Of a DNA stretch of 64,000 nt, positions 12,701 to 26,500 are shown in pieces. The position numbers and the translations under genes were made by a program. The DNA comes from Rhodeus uyekii (Eukaryota > Chordata > Actinopteri > Cypriniformes > Acheilognathidae), in assembly GCA_037043235.1 (NCBI GenBank), contig JAWRVZ010000016.1, positions 2,041,001-2,105,000 on the forward strand, read 5' to 3'. Each line of letters opens with the position of its first letter. Position 1 is the stretch's first letter. Under the pieces are notes generated by a model. It was not told where the DNA came from. It did not search any database and worked only from the letters and a program-made list of their open reading frames with translations.

Positions 12701-14472
12701 TTTTGCTGAATAAAAGTATGCTTTTTTTTTACTGATCCCAAACTTTTAAACTTTTAAGGTTTCTGTAAATCCTTATCCAGTAATTACAAGATTTTCTATG
12801 TGTATTCATAGAAGAGTACTAGGATCCCTATATTTAAAATATGTGATGTGTTTACAGAAATGTGCAATTAACCATCACAAACACAATGTCAGTGAATAAC
12901 GTTGTTATCACAGTGTAATTACATGCGTATAAGCACATGAAATTTTACTTTTTTGTAATTTATCAAACTTATAAAGATACTGCTAGCTACAGGAAGCTCC
13001 TGGGGGAGCAAAGTAGAAGCTAATCCACAAACATCCTTTAGCCCCATCTTTTCGATGAGAATCACTCTTTGCCAGCAAGGATGACCCTGATGCCATCTCT
13101 GTCGTGTCAGCAGGGCAGAGGATCTGGGTTCCCCGGCAGGAGGCGGCCCAGGGGTTCGGGTGTCACAGGCCGGGGAGGACGTGGCCGTGCCAGAATAAAA
13201 AATGGAGTCCCTCCAATCCCAACACCAGGAGTATGTCACTTTAACTGTCAGCTACTACATTGTTTGTTCTGATATGTCGATACAAAATTATAGTGTGATT
13301 GTTTTTCCATTTATTTGTATGTTATGTTTGTATCTCTGCAGGTAAACATCATGGAACCAATGTGCACATTCAGGGAAGAGGATGAAAACGCCATGCACAA
13401 TACAGTGGTGATTTTCTCTAGTACAGACACGTTCACACTGAAACAGGTAAAAGTTCATTTTTTTGAGCAGTCAGTGCTGCTTACAGCCGTGTATGTGGAT
13501 TCTGCTGCTCTCTTACAGTGGTATGTGTGTGTGTCTGTGTTTTCTTTTTATTAGGATATGTGTGTGGTGTGTGGAAGTTTTGGACAGGGTGTGGAGGGTC
13601 GACTCCTGGCCTGTGCTCAGTGTGGACAGTGTTACCACCCCTACTGTGTTAACATAAAGGTGAGCACTTTTCAACACCACAGCATAAAAAAGCAATTTAC
13701 AGGATGAGACCATTACAGTAGTACCTCAAGATACGAAAGGCTCAACTTACGAAAAATTCAAGTTACGAAAGCAAAGACGAAAAATTTTACTGCTCTACAT
13801 ACGAAAAGTTTTCAAGATACGAAAGGTTTCTGAAAGTCCGAGATTCGCCCCATAACAATTTTGAAACTCGCACCGCACGCCGCCATCTTAGTTATAGTAG
13901 ACTCGCCACCATCCTCCTGCTCTCCCATTGGTTCCTGATGCTAGCCAAGCCATGAGATCCTTCTCTCTAATTGGACAGCATCCCTCCCATCATGCATCTT
14001 CTATATGTACGTGCTGGCGTGCTTTAGCTCAGCCACTCCGCACCCGAAACTTTACATTTTTTATGTGTTTTCGTAAAGTTAAGTGTACGTACGTACGTTA
14101 TCTGCCGTTTGTCCTCCTCCTCTGCCGCCACTTTCGGAGATAGCCTCACTCGAAAGGTAATCTTCGACATTTTACGTTATTTCATTGATTATAGGTCAAT
14201 TTAGCTTTATTATGAAATTTAGCCAAAATTAGCCATTTTACATTTAAAATGTGTTCCAAGATACGAAAAACTCATTATACGAAGATCGCCTCGGATCGGA
14301 TTAATTTCGTATCTCGAGGTACCATTGTATATCCTTCCCTTTTTCTAAATATGTTAGAGGGGATGATGGTAGCGTTAATTATGACTGGCCAAAAAAAAAA
14401 TCTTTCTAACCTTAAACCTGGACTGGAAGAAAAAGAATATATATATATACTATATTATTTATTTTATTTATA

Positions 14473-14515
<43 letters not shown>

Positions 14516-17500
14516 TTATTTAATTTTAAAATTAATATGGTAATCCATACCTTTTGTTTTCATTAAAATATTCCCCTCTGACACATGACAAAATAAATAA
14601 ATAATTATGTATATATGTGTGTGTATATATATATATATATACACACAAAGTTACAAACCAAAATAGCACTGAAAGGAGAATAACTCAGCATTGATATTTG
14701 TTATCTGGTATTTGTTTTAAACCCTAAGTGATATTGTTTTAATAGTTTTAGAGGTGTTACAAAAGATTTCTATTTCAAACTTCTTTTGAACTTTTGTATT
14801 CATCAAAGAGTCCTGTAAAAGAGATATTAAAGCAAAAAACACAAACATTTTAAGCTGCACAACACTGATATGATAATAATAATAAGCAGTATGAGCAGTA
14901 AATCATCAAATTCTAATGATTTCTGAAGGATCATGTGACTGAAGACTGGAGGAATGATGCTAAAAATTCAGCTTCCTTTTTTCCGGTGGGGCACAAATTA
15001 AACCGTCATTTTGAAAAATGTCTCCATGAAAAATGTCTAAATTTTTGGTCTTTGAAAGGAAAGTTAATTGGGCGCAATGTTGTTTTTGACCGCTTTGACT
15101 TTCATTGTATGTTCAAATACATTTTTCAAAATATCTAAAAAGCTACACTATTTTAAAAAAAATAGTAATACTTGTTTTCTTTTGTTTCTCTGGAAAGTCT
15201 TCCTATACGTGCTGCCTTCTGTTAAATGTCATGTATTGGTTGTCAGATCACTAAGGTGGTGTTGAGTAAAGGCTGGCGGTGTTTGGAGTGTACCGTGTGT
15301 GAGGCGTGTGGTCAGGCCAGCGACCCGGGACGTCTGCTGCTCTGTGACGATTGTGACATCAGCTACCACACCTACTGCTTAGACCCGCCTCTACAGAATG
15401 TGCCCAATGGGAGCTGGAAATGCAAATGGTATTCCACAATTTTTCACAATTTACTCTTTGCTCTTTGCTCTTTCAATACATATTTAAAATAATATAATGT
15501 AGGGAAAAAAGCATATTTTTTTTACTTGTTAATTTAACAATACTTGCTAGTTATAATGGGGGACCTTTTTATTAACAAAAGCATTTTGAAAATACCTTTT
15601 AAAGGTTTTTATTCATGAGAATTGTTTTTCTTGTCATGTATTTGAGCAGTTATTAGGCTGGTAAAATCGGTGGAGCCGTGTGGTGTGTGATTAATGTCAT
15701 TGTGCCTGCTTTGGCCTCCCACAGGTGTGTGTCCTGTACTCAGTGCGGCGCCACGTCTGCGGGTCTGAGGTGTGAGTGGCAGAATAATTACACTCAGTGT
15801 GCCCCTTGCGCCAGCCTGGCATCATGCCCACTGTGCCAGCAGGACTACAATGAGAAGGAGATCATCCTGCAGTGCCGTCAGTGTGACAGGTGAGCTGCGG
15901 TTCAGCACTCTGGGTCTGGGCTGTGTCTGTACCTGCTGGACCTGCTTGGATTTTATTTTCAACTCAGCAAATCACTTCCATCAAACATTATAAAACATCC
16001 ATTTACTGAAGAAGAGATGCCTAATCTGAACAAAACAATATATGTAAACAATAAAGCAAAAAAACATACTAACCCCAAAGAATAACTTTTTTTTAAATAA
16101 TATTTTTATTCGGCAAGGATGCAATTTATCGAAAGTGATAATAAAGAAATGTATAATTGTAGCAGTTCTTTGTTTCGGGGAGAAGGAGGCGGGACCCGGT
16201 GAACATTCAACAGACTTTAATCATGAAAAAATCATAAATACAAAATAAAAGTACCAGCGGCAGCTGCCGCCCACACAAACACAACATAACTCTAGGCCTG
16301 GTCCTCTCTCGTCCTTCACGGTCATCGCTCCTCCTTTTATGCCTCCGCTCCTCCATGAGACACGAGACCAGTGGCTCACAGGTGACGCTCATTACCAATC
16401 GTGACGCTCTCGCCTCCTTTGACCCCGCCCTGCTCCCCACGATAATGTAACAAAAATTACATTCCAAATCAATGCTGTTCTTTTGAGCTTTTATTCATCA
16501 AAAAGTGTCCTGAAATGTATGATTTCACAACAATATTAAGCAATAACACTGTTTTTTAACATATGATAATTATTAGAAATGTTTCTTGAGCATCAAATCA
16601 GCATATTAGAATGATGTGTCATCATGTGGCACTGTTATAATGAAGTTCTAATGAAAATCCAGCTTTGTATGTAAATAAATTACATTTTTAAAATATATTA
16701 AAATGGAAAATCTTTGGAAATATTTGGTAATATTCCACAATATTACACCTTTACTGTATTTTTGATCAAATAAATGCAGACTTGTATAAAAGATAATTAC
16801 TACTGCTAGTACTGCTAATAATAATAATAATAATAATAAAAAACATTTTGATCTTTTTATTTGTTAATTCATATTGAATATTATATTTATTAAATTATAA
16901 ATATTTTCTGCGCATTGTAATCTAAGATTTTTTATTTTATTGAATAATAATAGTAGCCATAATAATGGTAATGAAAAATAGTGGTTGATCTCTATTTAAC
17001 TTGTTTGTATGCAGTTACTCGGATGTTCTGGGTGGTTACTAGGTGGTTGCTTATTGGTCCAAGTGAAAGTGGCCCAGTAATATTCTGAATTGTATTACAG
17101 TTGTATTTCCTAATAGTAGAAGACAATGAAATGTAGAAAAGTTCTCTTCAATGCGTACACTATTTGCGGTGCGGTATCGTTTATATCCATAGCACAAACT
17201 TGCACTCGTTTTGGTGCCTGCAGGTGGATGCATGCCTCGTGTCAGGGGATCCTCTCAGAGGAGGAAGTGGAGAAGATTGCTGATACCAGCTTTGACTGCA
17301 GTCTGTGCCAAGGCCAGACCCCTCTCTCTCCTGGTAAACACAAGCACTACTTTAGCACAGTCTGTTTTACATTTCTAAATCTTTTTTTGCTTGACATTGT
17401 GTATTTATGTGTTTGTTAAACAGCACCTGGAATGCCGGCCAAATCCAGTTTGGATTTAGTCGAGTCTATTTTCATGCCACAGAGATTCACAAAAACAAGA

Positions 17501-20500
17501 GATGCTGGTAAAGTTGATGTCATTTTACTAAAATGTTTAATTTGTGAACAGAATAATAAAAGATTATAAAAATTAAATGTAATGGAATCTCCATTCGCAC
17601 TTTACAGTAATGTTCAATTTGTCAACTACATTACTTACCATTACTAACTAACAAAGAAAAATCTTTGTCTTAATCTTAGTTAGTTTGTTTCAACATTTAC
17701 TGATACATTATTCAAATCAAAAGCTGTTTCTGTTAATGTTATTTAATGGACCTGAACTGACTTGTCCTCTTTTTTTTTTCTTTTTTTTTTACTAACATTT
17801 ACATAGATTAATTGCCTATTGTTAGTTATTCCATTAACTAGTGTTAACTAATGAAACCTAGTGTTAGTGGATATTCTGTATTGAACATGAAAGTTTCTGA
17901 TGATGCTATGAAATAAGATCTTTTTTTTTTTGAGTACCGTAATACATAGTAATGTCCCATATGAGAATGAATCATTAGTTTTGAGTGGATTCTTCGTGTT
18001 TCCAATGAGGTTCCTCTGTTTCTGCTCCACAGACCTTTCGAGGACATACACCCAGGATGGCGTTTGTCTCACGGAGTCTGGTCTGTCCCAGTTACAGAGT
18101 CTTGCCAACGCAGCCTCTCGCCGGAGACGCTCCAAACCCAAACTCAAACTGAAGATCATAAACCAGAACAGTGTGGCCGTGCTGCAGACTCCTCCGGACC
18201 CACAGATTGAACTCTCCAGAGATGGAGACATCGACGACACCAAAAGTACTGCTTCTTACATCCCGAACGTTTATTACTTTTTGAGCAAGAGTTTCATATC
18301 CATGGATGATAAGTGAAATAAGAGATGCAGTATTGAAGGGTTCGCAACCTTAAACCAACTTAAACCTAAAAATAAATTCTTTAGTTTATACAAATTTCGT
18401 GCAACTCTTGATGTCTGTCTTAAAATAAAAGGCCCATGCATATTATGTGATTTATAATATATGATTTCCATCATCGTTCATGGCAAAGCATTATGAAATG
18501 ATCCATAATGGAGTGTGCCTGCAATTCTCAGGAAAATTATTTATCCTAGAAGGTAGCATGCTTTTTCTACCAACAATTTAAAGCAGGCTTCACATGGGAG
18601 TGCACCTATGTTGCTATAAAGCTAGTTCTCTAGCTTGGCAGCTCATTATAAGAGATTTGAAATGTTATTTTTAGCTCAAATGGATTGCAGTTTGCTGTTG
18701 CGTAAAATGTGTTAGTGTCTTATATTACAGTTCCTCTTCTTATAGTCTGGGGCGCAGAGTGGCGTTTGCTTCCCTGTGTGTCTTTCTTGACAGATTTGTG
18801 TGTATCTGTTTGCCTGTGTGTGTTTCGCAGCAGAAGGGGAGATGGTGGATGGTGAGGGGAAGTCAGACTCCAGTCCTGAAAGAGAGGCCACAGTAGAAGA
18901 TGACTCTAAGGACACAGATGCCTCCAAGAAGAGGAAAAGGAAGCCGTACCGCCCAGGTGAGAGACGGTCTTGCACAACAGCATTAACAACACAATAGCAT
19001 ATAATTGTCCATAGCTGGATTAGTATGTAGCAACAGATGGAAACGTTGTGTATTGTGTTTGCCTGACAAAAGATTAAATTCGATTGGAAGCTTTTGACAT
19101 GCACACATAAACCCAATCGCTATGTTTGGATTCCTCCATCGGAAGTGTCCATGTAAACGTAGCTACTGATATTTAATATCTATATCAGGCAATACACGTA
19201 AATTTGTCATGAAACACTTAACAGTCTTTTATTTTTACAGATAAAAAGTTGAAGATGAAAATAAAAGTTATTTACTCTTAGATAAGTGGCTTGTATGTAT
19301 ATATATGTAAATAATATATATATTTACTCAGGTATTGGAGGTTTCATGGTCAGACAGAGGAACCGAACGGCTCCAGGCAGAACCAAACCGGCCTTGGTCA
19401 GAAAGGACTCCACTGGATCTGAGACCCTGCAAAGCAAAGATGAGGGTGAGTATCATTCAACACTTTCAGTAAACTTATGTTGGATCTTAAATCAATCTTC
19501 AGTCTTTATTATTTTTTAATATCTTTTTGAATGCATCAACTTCTGTCAAATGACCACAATCACTGCATAAGGCTGGATTTGGCTCATCCTGATCTCTATG
19601 TATTTGACACTAATCTTTTATGATCTATTGATTAATATGGATAGAAGTTATTATTACAACAAAAATATATTGCGTTGATGTAAATGCTTTGTATATTGCT
19701 TTGTAGATGTTAAAACGCACATCTGGATATTTCTTGGACTGTATAGGATTTTGATGTAAATCTTTCTCTTTTCTATCCTGATAGGCTGGGGTGAGCAAGC
19801 GCCTGACACTCCAATTGATGAAAAACATCCTCTGTCTGATTTTCCAGACAATCCTGAGGTTAAAATACGGAAACGTTATAGGAAAAAGAAGACCAAATTG
19901 GAGGAGGCTTTCCCTACTTATCTACAGGTACTGTTTATTTTCTCAGCAATTTGTTTCATTTAGTCTTAGTCCTGTGTCAAACGCACTTTAGTTTTTATCA
20001 TATTTAGTCAACTTTGTCCTGTTTTTGTTCATTCAAGCCTTAGTCGACTAAGGCCTGGTTTCACAGACATGGCTTAGATTAATTAGTTCAATTGAAGCAA
20101 TTAAGTATTTTTATAAAAGTGCCTAAAACATTACTGGTGTGACTCTTGAGACAACGTTGGCACTTACATATTTAGTTCAAGTTGCTTTCATTTTAAACAG
20201 CTAGATAATGAATTTTAATCTGGGAATTAGGCTTAAGCCTTGCTTGTGAAACCAGGGGTACGTCTAGGCTTTTTAATTTAGTTGTAGTCAATGAATACTC
20301 AAATTTGTATCGTGTTGTATAATGATTAAACTGATAATAATCAATATTTTGTTCAAAATTATAATTGCGCATATTCAAAAGAGAATTTCAATGTCAAACA
20401 TCTAGGTTCCTGAATTATTATAGTAGGCTATTTATCTTATATTAACACTTTTGTCTACATTATGAAAACTAGTAAAACAAGAAACTTTTTCTCAAAAATT

Positions 20501-23500
20501 AAAACTGTGAAATTTCTCATAGTAATTTAAAAAAAAAAATTTCTGAGCAAATTCAGCAACCACAATTGCAAACAATGTAGTAAAGATCTATGTTTGGATT
20601 CATTACAGTTCATCACTGAGAAGGTTTGATCGCAAACAGTGTAAGCGGCTCATGATAGAACACAGATTAGCTTTCATTTAAGCAGAATATCTCAAATGGA
20701 GTTTGCTGAACAGTTTACAGATCACCGGCGCTGCTTCCACAGTAGAGAGAGTCTGTGCGCAATGTTGCCAGATTGCAAGGATTATGTAAAACACTGGGTA
20801 GAAAATGTATTCTTTTAACAGAGCAACTCTGATTATTTTGTCATTGTCACAGTCATGTTGTGTCTCATTACTTTCCTCCTGTGTGATCCTTTTGTGTTTC
20901 CGTCACTATCACGTCAGCCGCCACCCCTTGTTAGTCGTGTCAGGTGCTCCCCGTTATCCTGCCTATTTAAACCCTCATGTTCTCCCTTGTCTTTGTCGAT
21001 TGTTGAACTGTTTTCATGTTGGTTCTTCGTGTGTGGATGTTTCCTTCCGTGTCTCTATGTACTCCGAGTTTTGCCCTGTTTAGTGCCGTTTCTGTTTTCG
21101 TTTTTGGAATAAAGTGTTTTCTGTTGGACCTCCACGTCTTATGCGTTTCTCTGCATCGCACACGCATCTCCTCCTGTGACAGTCATTTTGTTTTTTCAGA
21201 AATAAAAGAGAGTTTTTATTTTTAATGACATTTTAGTCCCGTCTCTTTTCGTCAATAATATTGGATGTTGATATTGTAGGGGAATTACAGTTAATACCCG
21301 AGGACCAGATTATGTTGAATGAAGACCAGGATTCAGGAGTCAGAAGTGCAGTCAATAGAAGACATTTTAGTGGAGTTTAGTTTGCAGTTTCATCAGCAGA
21401 AGCCAGCTTCAGGTCTCACAAGGAGTTCGTAGGCCGCCCCACATACAATAACATTGTTACAGCAATTATACTCTAACAGAGGCTACTAGCTATGTTAATG
21501 ATGACGGTTAAATGATTATGATTGGCTAAGAAAGAAAGAAAGAAACAAAACTAGTAATTTTCCACACAAGAGCAGACAGTCTGAAGCATATCTTCGTTGA
21601 TCACATGGTTGACAGGTTTGTGACGTGGCTTGTCAAGAACAAGAAGTTATTCCGTCTCCTCATGCAGCCAGTTAATCACCTCACCAATACAGACCATATT
21701 AACACACACACAGATACACAGCTTCTCCAAGGCTGAACTCGGCTCAGACTCCAACTATTAACAGAGAGACTCTCAAAACATTCTGATAACATGTTCTGTC
21801 TGGTGAGACGTGCTGACAATAGTCATCCTTACTCTGGAAAAATACAGAAACGTAAAGAAAGACTTTAGGTAATAATTGGTTACATAGGTGATAGACTGAA
21901 GTATACAAATAAGGAAAATAAAATTTTATATACAGTGGTACCTCGAGATACGAAAGGCTCAACTTACGAAAAATCCAAGTTACGAAAGCAAAGATTAAAA
22001 ATTTTACTGCTCTATATACGAAAAGTTTTCAAGATACGATAGGTTTCTGAAAGTCCGAGATTCGTCCCATAACAATTTTGAAACTCGCACCGCACGCCGC
22101 CATCTTAGTTATAGTAGACTCGCCACCATCCTCCTGCTCTCTCAGCCACTCCCGCATATGAAACGTGGCTGAGAGGTTAAGGCGACGAACTAGAAATCCA
22201 TTGGGGTTTCCCCGCGCAGGTTCGAATCCTGCCGAAAACGTTATGCACGTACGTTATTTGCCTTTTGTCCTCCTCTTCCTCTGCCGCCACTTTCGGATAT
22301 AGCCTCACTCGAAAGGTAAGCTTCGACTTTTTACGTTATTTCATTGTTTATAGGTCAATTTAGCTTTATTATGAAATTTAATGGGGTGTTTTTGGAGGGC
22401 TTGGAACGGATTAGCCATTTTACATGTAAAATGTGTTCCAAGATACGAAAAACTCATTATACGAAGGCCGCCTCGGAACGGATTAATTTCGTATCTCGAG
22501 GTACCACTGTATATATATATATATATACACAAAATAAGAAATATGTACAATATATACAAGCGGCAATGGATTTCCGAATCGTCTCCATCAATATAGTCAT
22601 GGTTATTCTTTAATGACTTTTGTGTCGTCTCATCATAGTTTTCATCATAGTCTGGCTCATTGTCAACATTTGGTCAACCAAAAGATCTACTTTCCAACTT
22701 TTAAAATATGTTTAACTAACTACATTTTAAAGACAATTTGTTGTTCAAAATATATCATCACTATTCTAAAGTATTCGGTCTAGTTGTCAGTTCATCCCCA
22801 ATGTTGGTCTCTAGATTTGGGTCATTCAGTGTAAATTTGTGGGATTCATGCACCAGGAAGAAAAAAAATCTCTGCAAAACAAGCCACACTATATGAGATC
22901 ATTTCTAAACTGCAGTCCTCTGGCATCAATAGCAACTTTTCAGCAGCTGCTCCCTTTATCTCAAGTAAATTCAAAGGATGTCACTGGGCAACTGCTACAG
23001 ATGCGCTGGGAGATGCCATAGCTTTTAGTAGACTTTAGAGCACTCTGGGAGAACTGGGAGCTTGTCTAGCCGAGTTTGACATGTGGACTCTTAGGGAGGT
23101 GATGTCAGTTTTCTAGCGCAAACTCCTGTCGCTATTCTCAAACTGATGTTCAATAGCTACGACAGATTAACTTTTCGAATCTTGAGAGTTTGTCCTAGAG
23201 TCCTTTTGCACTCACTTAGATAATACTTAATTTATGTCAGAAAGCATAAGGGGTGGATGATAAAAAAGATGTGTGTAATTTTATATCATGGTCAATCTGT
23301 AAACCACAATACAATATAGTATTTTTTGCTGGAAATGTAACAGAAAATGAGTTGGTATATATTGCTTAATCGTGTAGAAAGCCGAATTTGGGACTTGATT
23401 TTTTCATTCATCATTCAAATTTTATTATTAAGAATGTGTCAAATTGATCAAAAGTAGCAGTAAAACATTTATAATGTTCACTTTCTATTAATAAAAGAAT

Positions 23501-26500
23501 TTTTAAAGATTAATATTAAGCACAGCTGGTTTCAACATTGATAATAATACAGTGGAATACAGTTATGCCGACGGCCTCGGGAGTCGCAAAATAGCTTCGA
23601 GATAACCGATGATCGAAATAACCAACAGCCAATATGATGATTTATTTGATGAAGCGATCGGCATGCTATAAAAATGTACATACACTGTATACAGAAGCAG
23701 GTGTGTATGTGTGTGAGTGTGTCTGTGTTTATCTAAGCCTCATCGACCAATGTCAAAATATTTGAGAAACCCAATCAAATCAGAGAAGGCGGGCTTTATG
23801 TGCACACAGAAGCGGATGAGGCTTTGGGATGGGGGTGGGACAAACGGCAGCACTCGCTGCTCGTTTAGAAGCGTAAGAACGATATGTGCTTTCACTTCAG
23901 AGAGTGCTGCGCGGCGCTGTGAGAGAAGCGTTACTGACAGAGCGACATGCAACGCAAATTCAGCACATGCGCAGTGATCTAGGTACCATCATTAGTCACG
24001 AGATAACCATGTGAAGTGGCGAATTTGTCCCTCTTTTGTGCTCGAGATATCAGGGTTCGGCGACATAAAAGAATCAACATAACCCATAAGAAAATGCTAA
24101 GACAAATAGGGAGTTTGGCAGTTCCTCTTCAAAAACGTCGACATAATAGGATTGACGAGTTAACCGAGGTCGAGATGAGATAACTCCACTGTAATAAGGA
24201 ATGTATCTTCAGAGGCAAAGCAGCATGAATGATTTTTGAAGATTCAAAAATTGTTACAAAATTCAGTTTTGAATCACAAGAATCAATTTTAAAATACATT
24301 AAAAATAGAAAACTGTTTTTTTAAATAACATTTCACAATATTACATTTGTTACTGTATTTTTTATCAAATAAATGCAATCTTGTCAAATATAAGAGAGTT
24401 TTCTCAAAATATTAGCAACCCCAGACATTAAAAGGCACATAATTGACTCAGGTAATTTATTCTTTTTATCTGGATCATGATGGATGCAAACAAAAAAAGA
24501 TTTATATTTTCATAAATAATGAATAAGCAACCATTGATATATGCTCTAAATTTGAATTAAATGAGACACTTAAAAAGTTACATAGCTGGTATACACATCT
24601 GTTGGATTGTATATTCATAAAAACAAACGTGTGCTTATCAAAACTCTTTAATTTTGATTTATTTTGGACCCATCTTGCTTTTATTTTCATATTACTTCGT
24701 TTTTGTCACCCACAATTGTAAATCGCATAAAGCAGTTCTGCACACTAATAGCTGCTCAAATGTATTTACCACTGTATAAAAGATCCAGTGCAAAACCTAT
24801 ACCGTCACACATTCTATTACACCATCATATCGGCCAGCTCTGAGAACGGCTGGGACGGTACTGACGTAATTAGATGGTTGAGCTAATGCTAGCTGTTCAT
24901 GCTAGCTCCTGCTTCAACACTGAGAGAATCTACCCTGAAGATGCTTCTTAGAAGAGCCACTTCAAATCAATTATTGAAAATGGAGGCTTTTAATGTCTCA
25001 GCCAGGCAGGTTCCTGAGAGCTGGAGGCTGTCAGGTCAGCTGAACTGAAATGACAGAGCAGGCGGTGTGTTGGTTAGTTGTATTACAGCCGATACAGCAC
25101 GCATGTTGTTTTCATGCTTGTTCCTGTTATTGCAGTGCACAAGTGCAGCAGCGTGTGTCTTCGTAGAGTGTGCGTCCTGTGGGACTGCGCTGGAGTGGTA
25201 CGAGACGGGATGAAACATGAGCTCATTTGAGGGGCTCCCACAACGTGACAGTCAGTGCAGTGTAATGTCATATGAGAGCAAGGGCCACGCTGCCAGACAG
25301 CCAGCTCAGACAAACACAGAGCCATCTGGAACATCTCCACTGTACCCAAAAAAAGTCTATTATCAATACTTTCTTTACAGATGATAACAGCACAATGCTA
25401 TTCAATCGTTCCTCTTCTTTTTCTTTGAATCTCATGATCATCCGAAGTGCAGTATTGTTGTCTTTGACACGAGCAATGTGGGTTTAAAAAAAAAAATGTT
25501 TTCCCGCTCTGGAAAGTCTTAAATGTAGAAAACAAAATCATGCAAAAACTTAAAAATATATTTATTTGGAATGTTAATAATATTCAAAGAGGTATTTTAT
25601 GCTCACCTAGGCTGCATTTATTTGGTCAGAAGTACAATAAATGTAATTTATTCCTTTATAGAGTTTTCAGCTTTATTACTTAATATGTAATGATTAATTT
25701 GATTATGCTCATTTGATTCATTTAGTGCATCCTTCATGAATAGAATTATTAATTTCTTGTAATTAAAGTCAAAGTGATGTTCGACCCCATCAAAACTGTT
25801 CACATGAATCAGTCTGAATGAGTCATTATCAAATTGGGCTGTATTTGAATTTTTTATTTTTTTATTTTTTAAACAAAAGGTCATGAAAAAAATATGGGAA
25901 CCCTGACGGTTATATTAGCTGCCTTCAAAATAATCTGTGTCCACTTATTTGATTAACATTAGTGGGTCATGTGTAATAAACAACTTTTTGAAATACTTTT
26001 TGTGGCATAAAGGATTATTGACTTTGTGTATATCTTTTTTGCTATCATTAAATTGTATTATATGCATTATCTGTATTTTATGGGCCATGACATGCTCTAT
26101 ACATATAGGCATCAGCATTCACCATTAAAAAGCCCATAGTGGTTGACCACTAATCTGAACAGTTATTGCTCAGTTTGTGAAAGCCTTAATTCTTGAAAAC
26201 CTCTATCATCTTCACTAGATGGACAAATCATCACCGTACACATTTTATACTGATGTACTCTCACTCTAATTTCTTCTCTTACAGGAGGCTTTTTTTGGGA
26301 AAGACTTGCTGGACAAGAGCAAACAGAGCAGACAGGAAACCACGCGGCTGCTAGAAGATGACCGGGGCAGGAAACAGCTCATGGCCAATCAGATGAAGTC
26401 ATTGTCAAACACATCACACAGTGCGTCAGCAGCACCGCTGCCTAGTAAAGCAGTAGCAGCACGTACGTTTCTCACAGTTACTGGTGCAATAACACACACA

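Larger units (their letters stand above)
21249..22620. repeat. dispersed repeat, copy 1, split by element A copy 2
   Basis: gttgaatgaagaccagg, gtttgcagtttcatcagcag and ttcgtaggccgccccacata (21314-21440) match 59276-59480. The right-hand end (caagcggcaatggatttcc, 22556-22575) matches 59560-59578. Class unresolved. Element A copy 2 sits inside it at 21933-22509. Confidence 0.6.
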
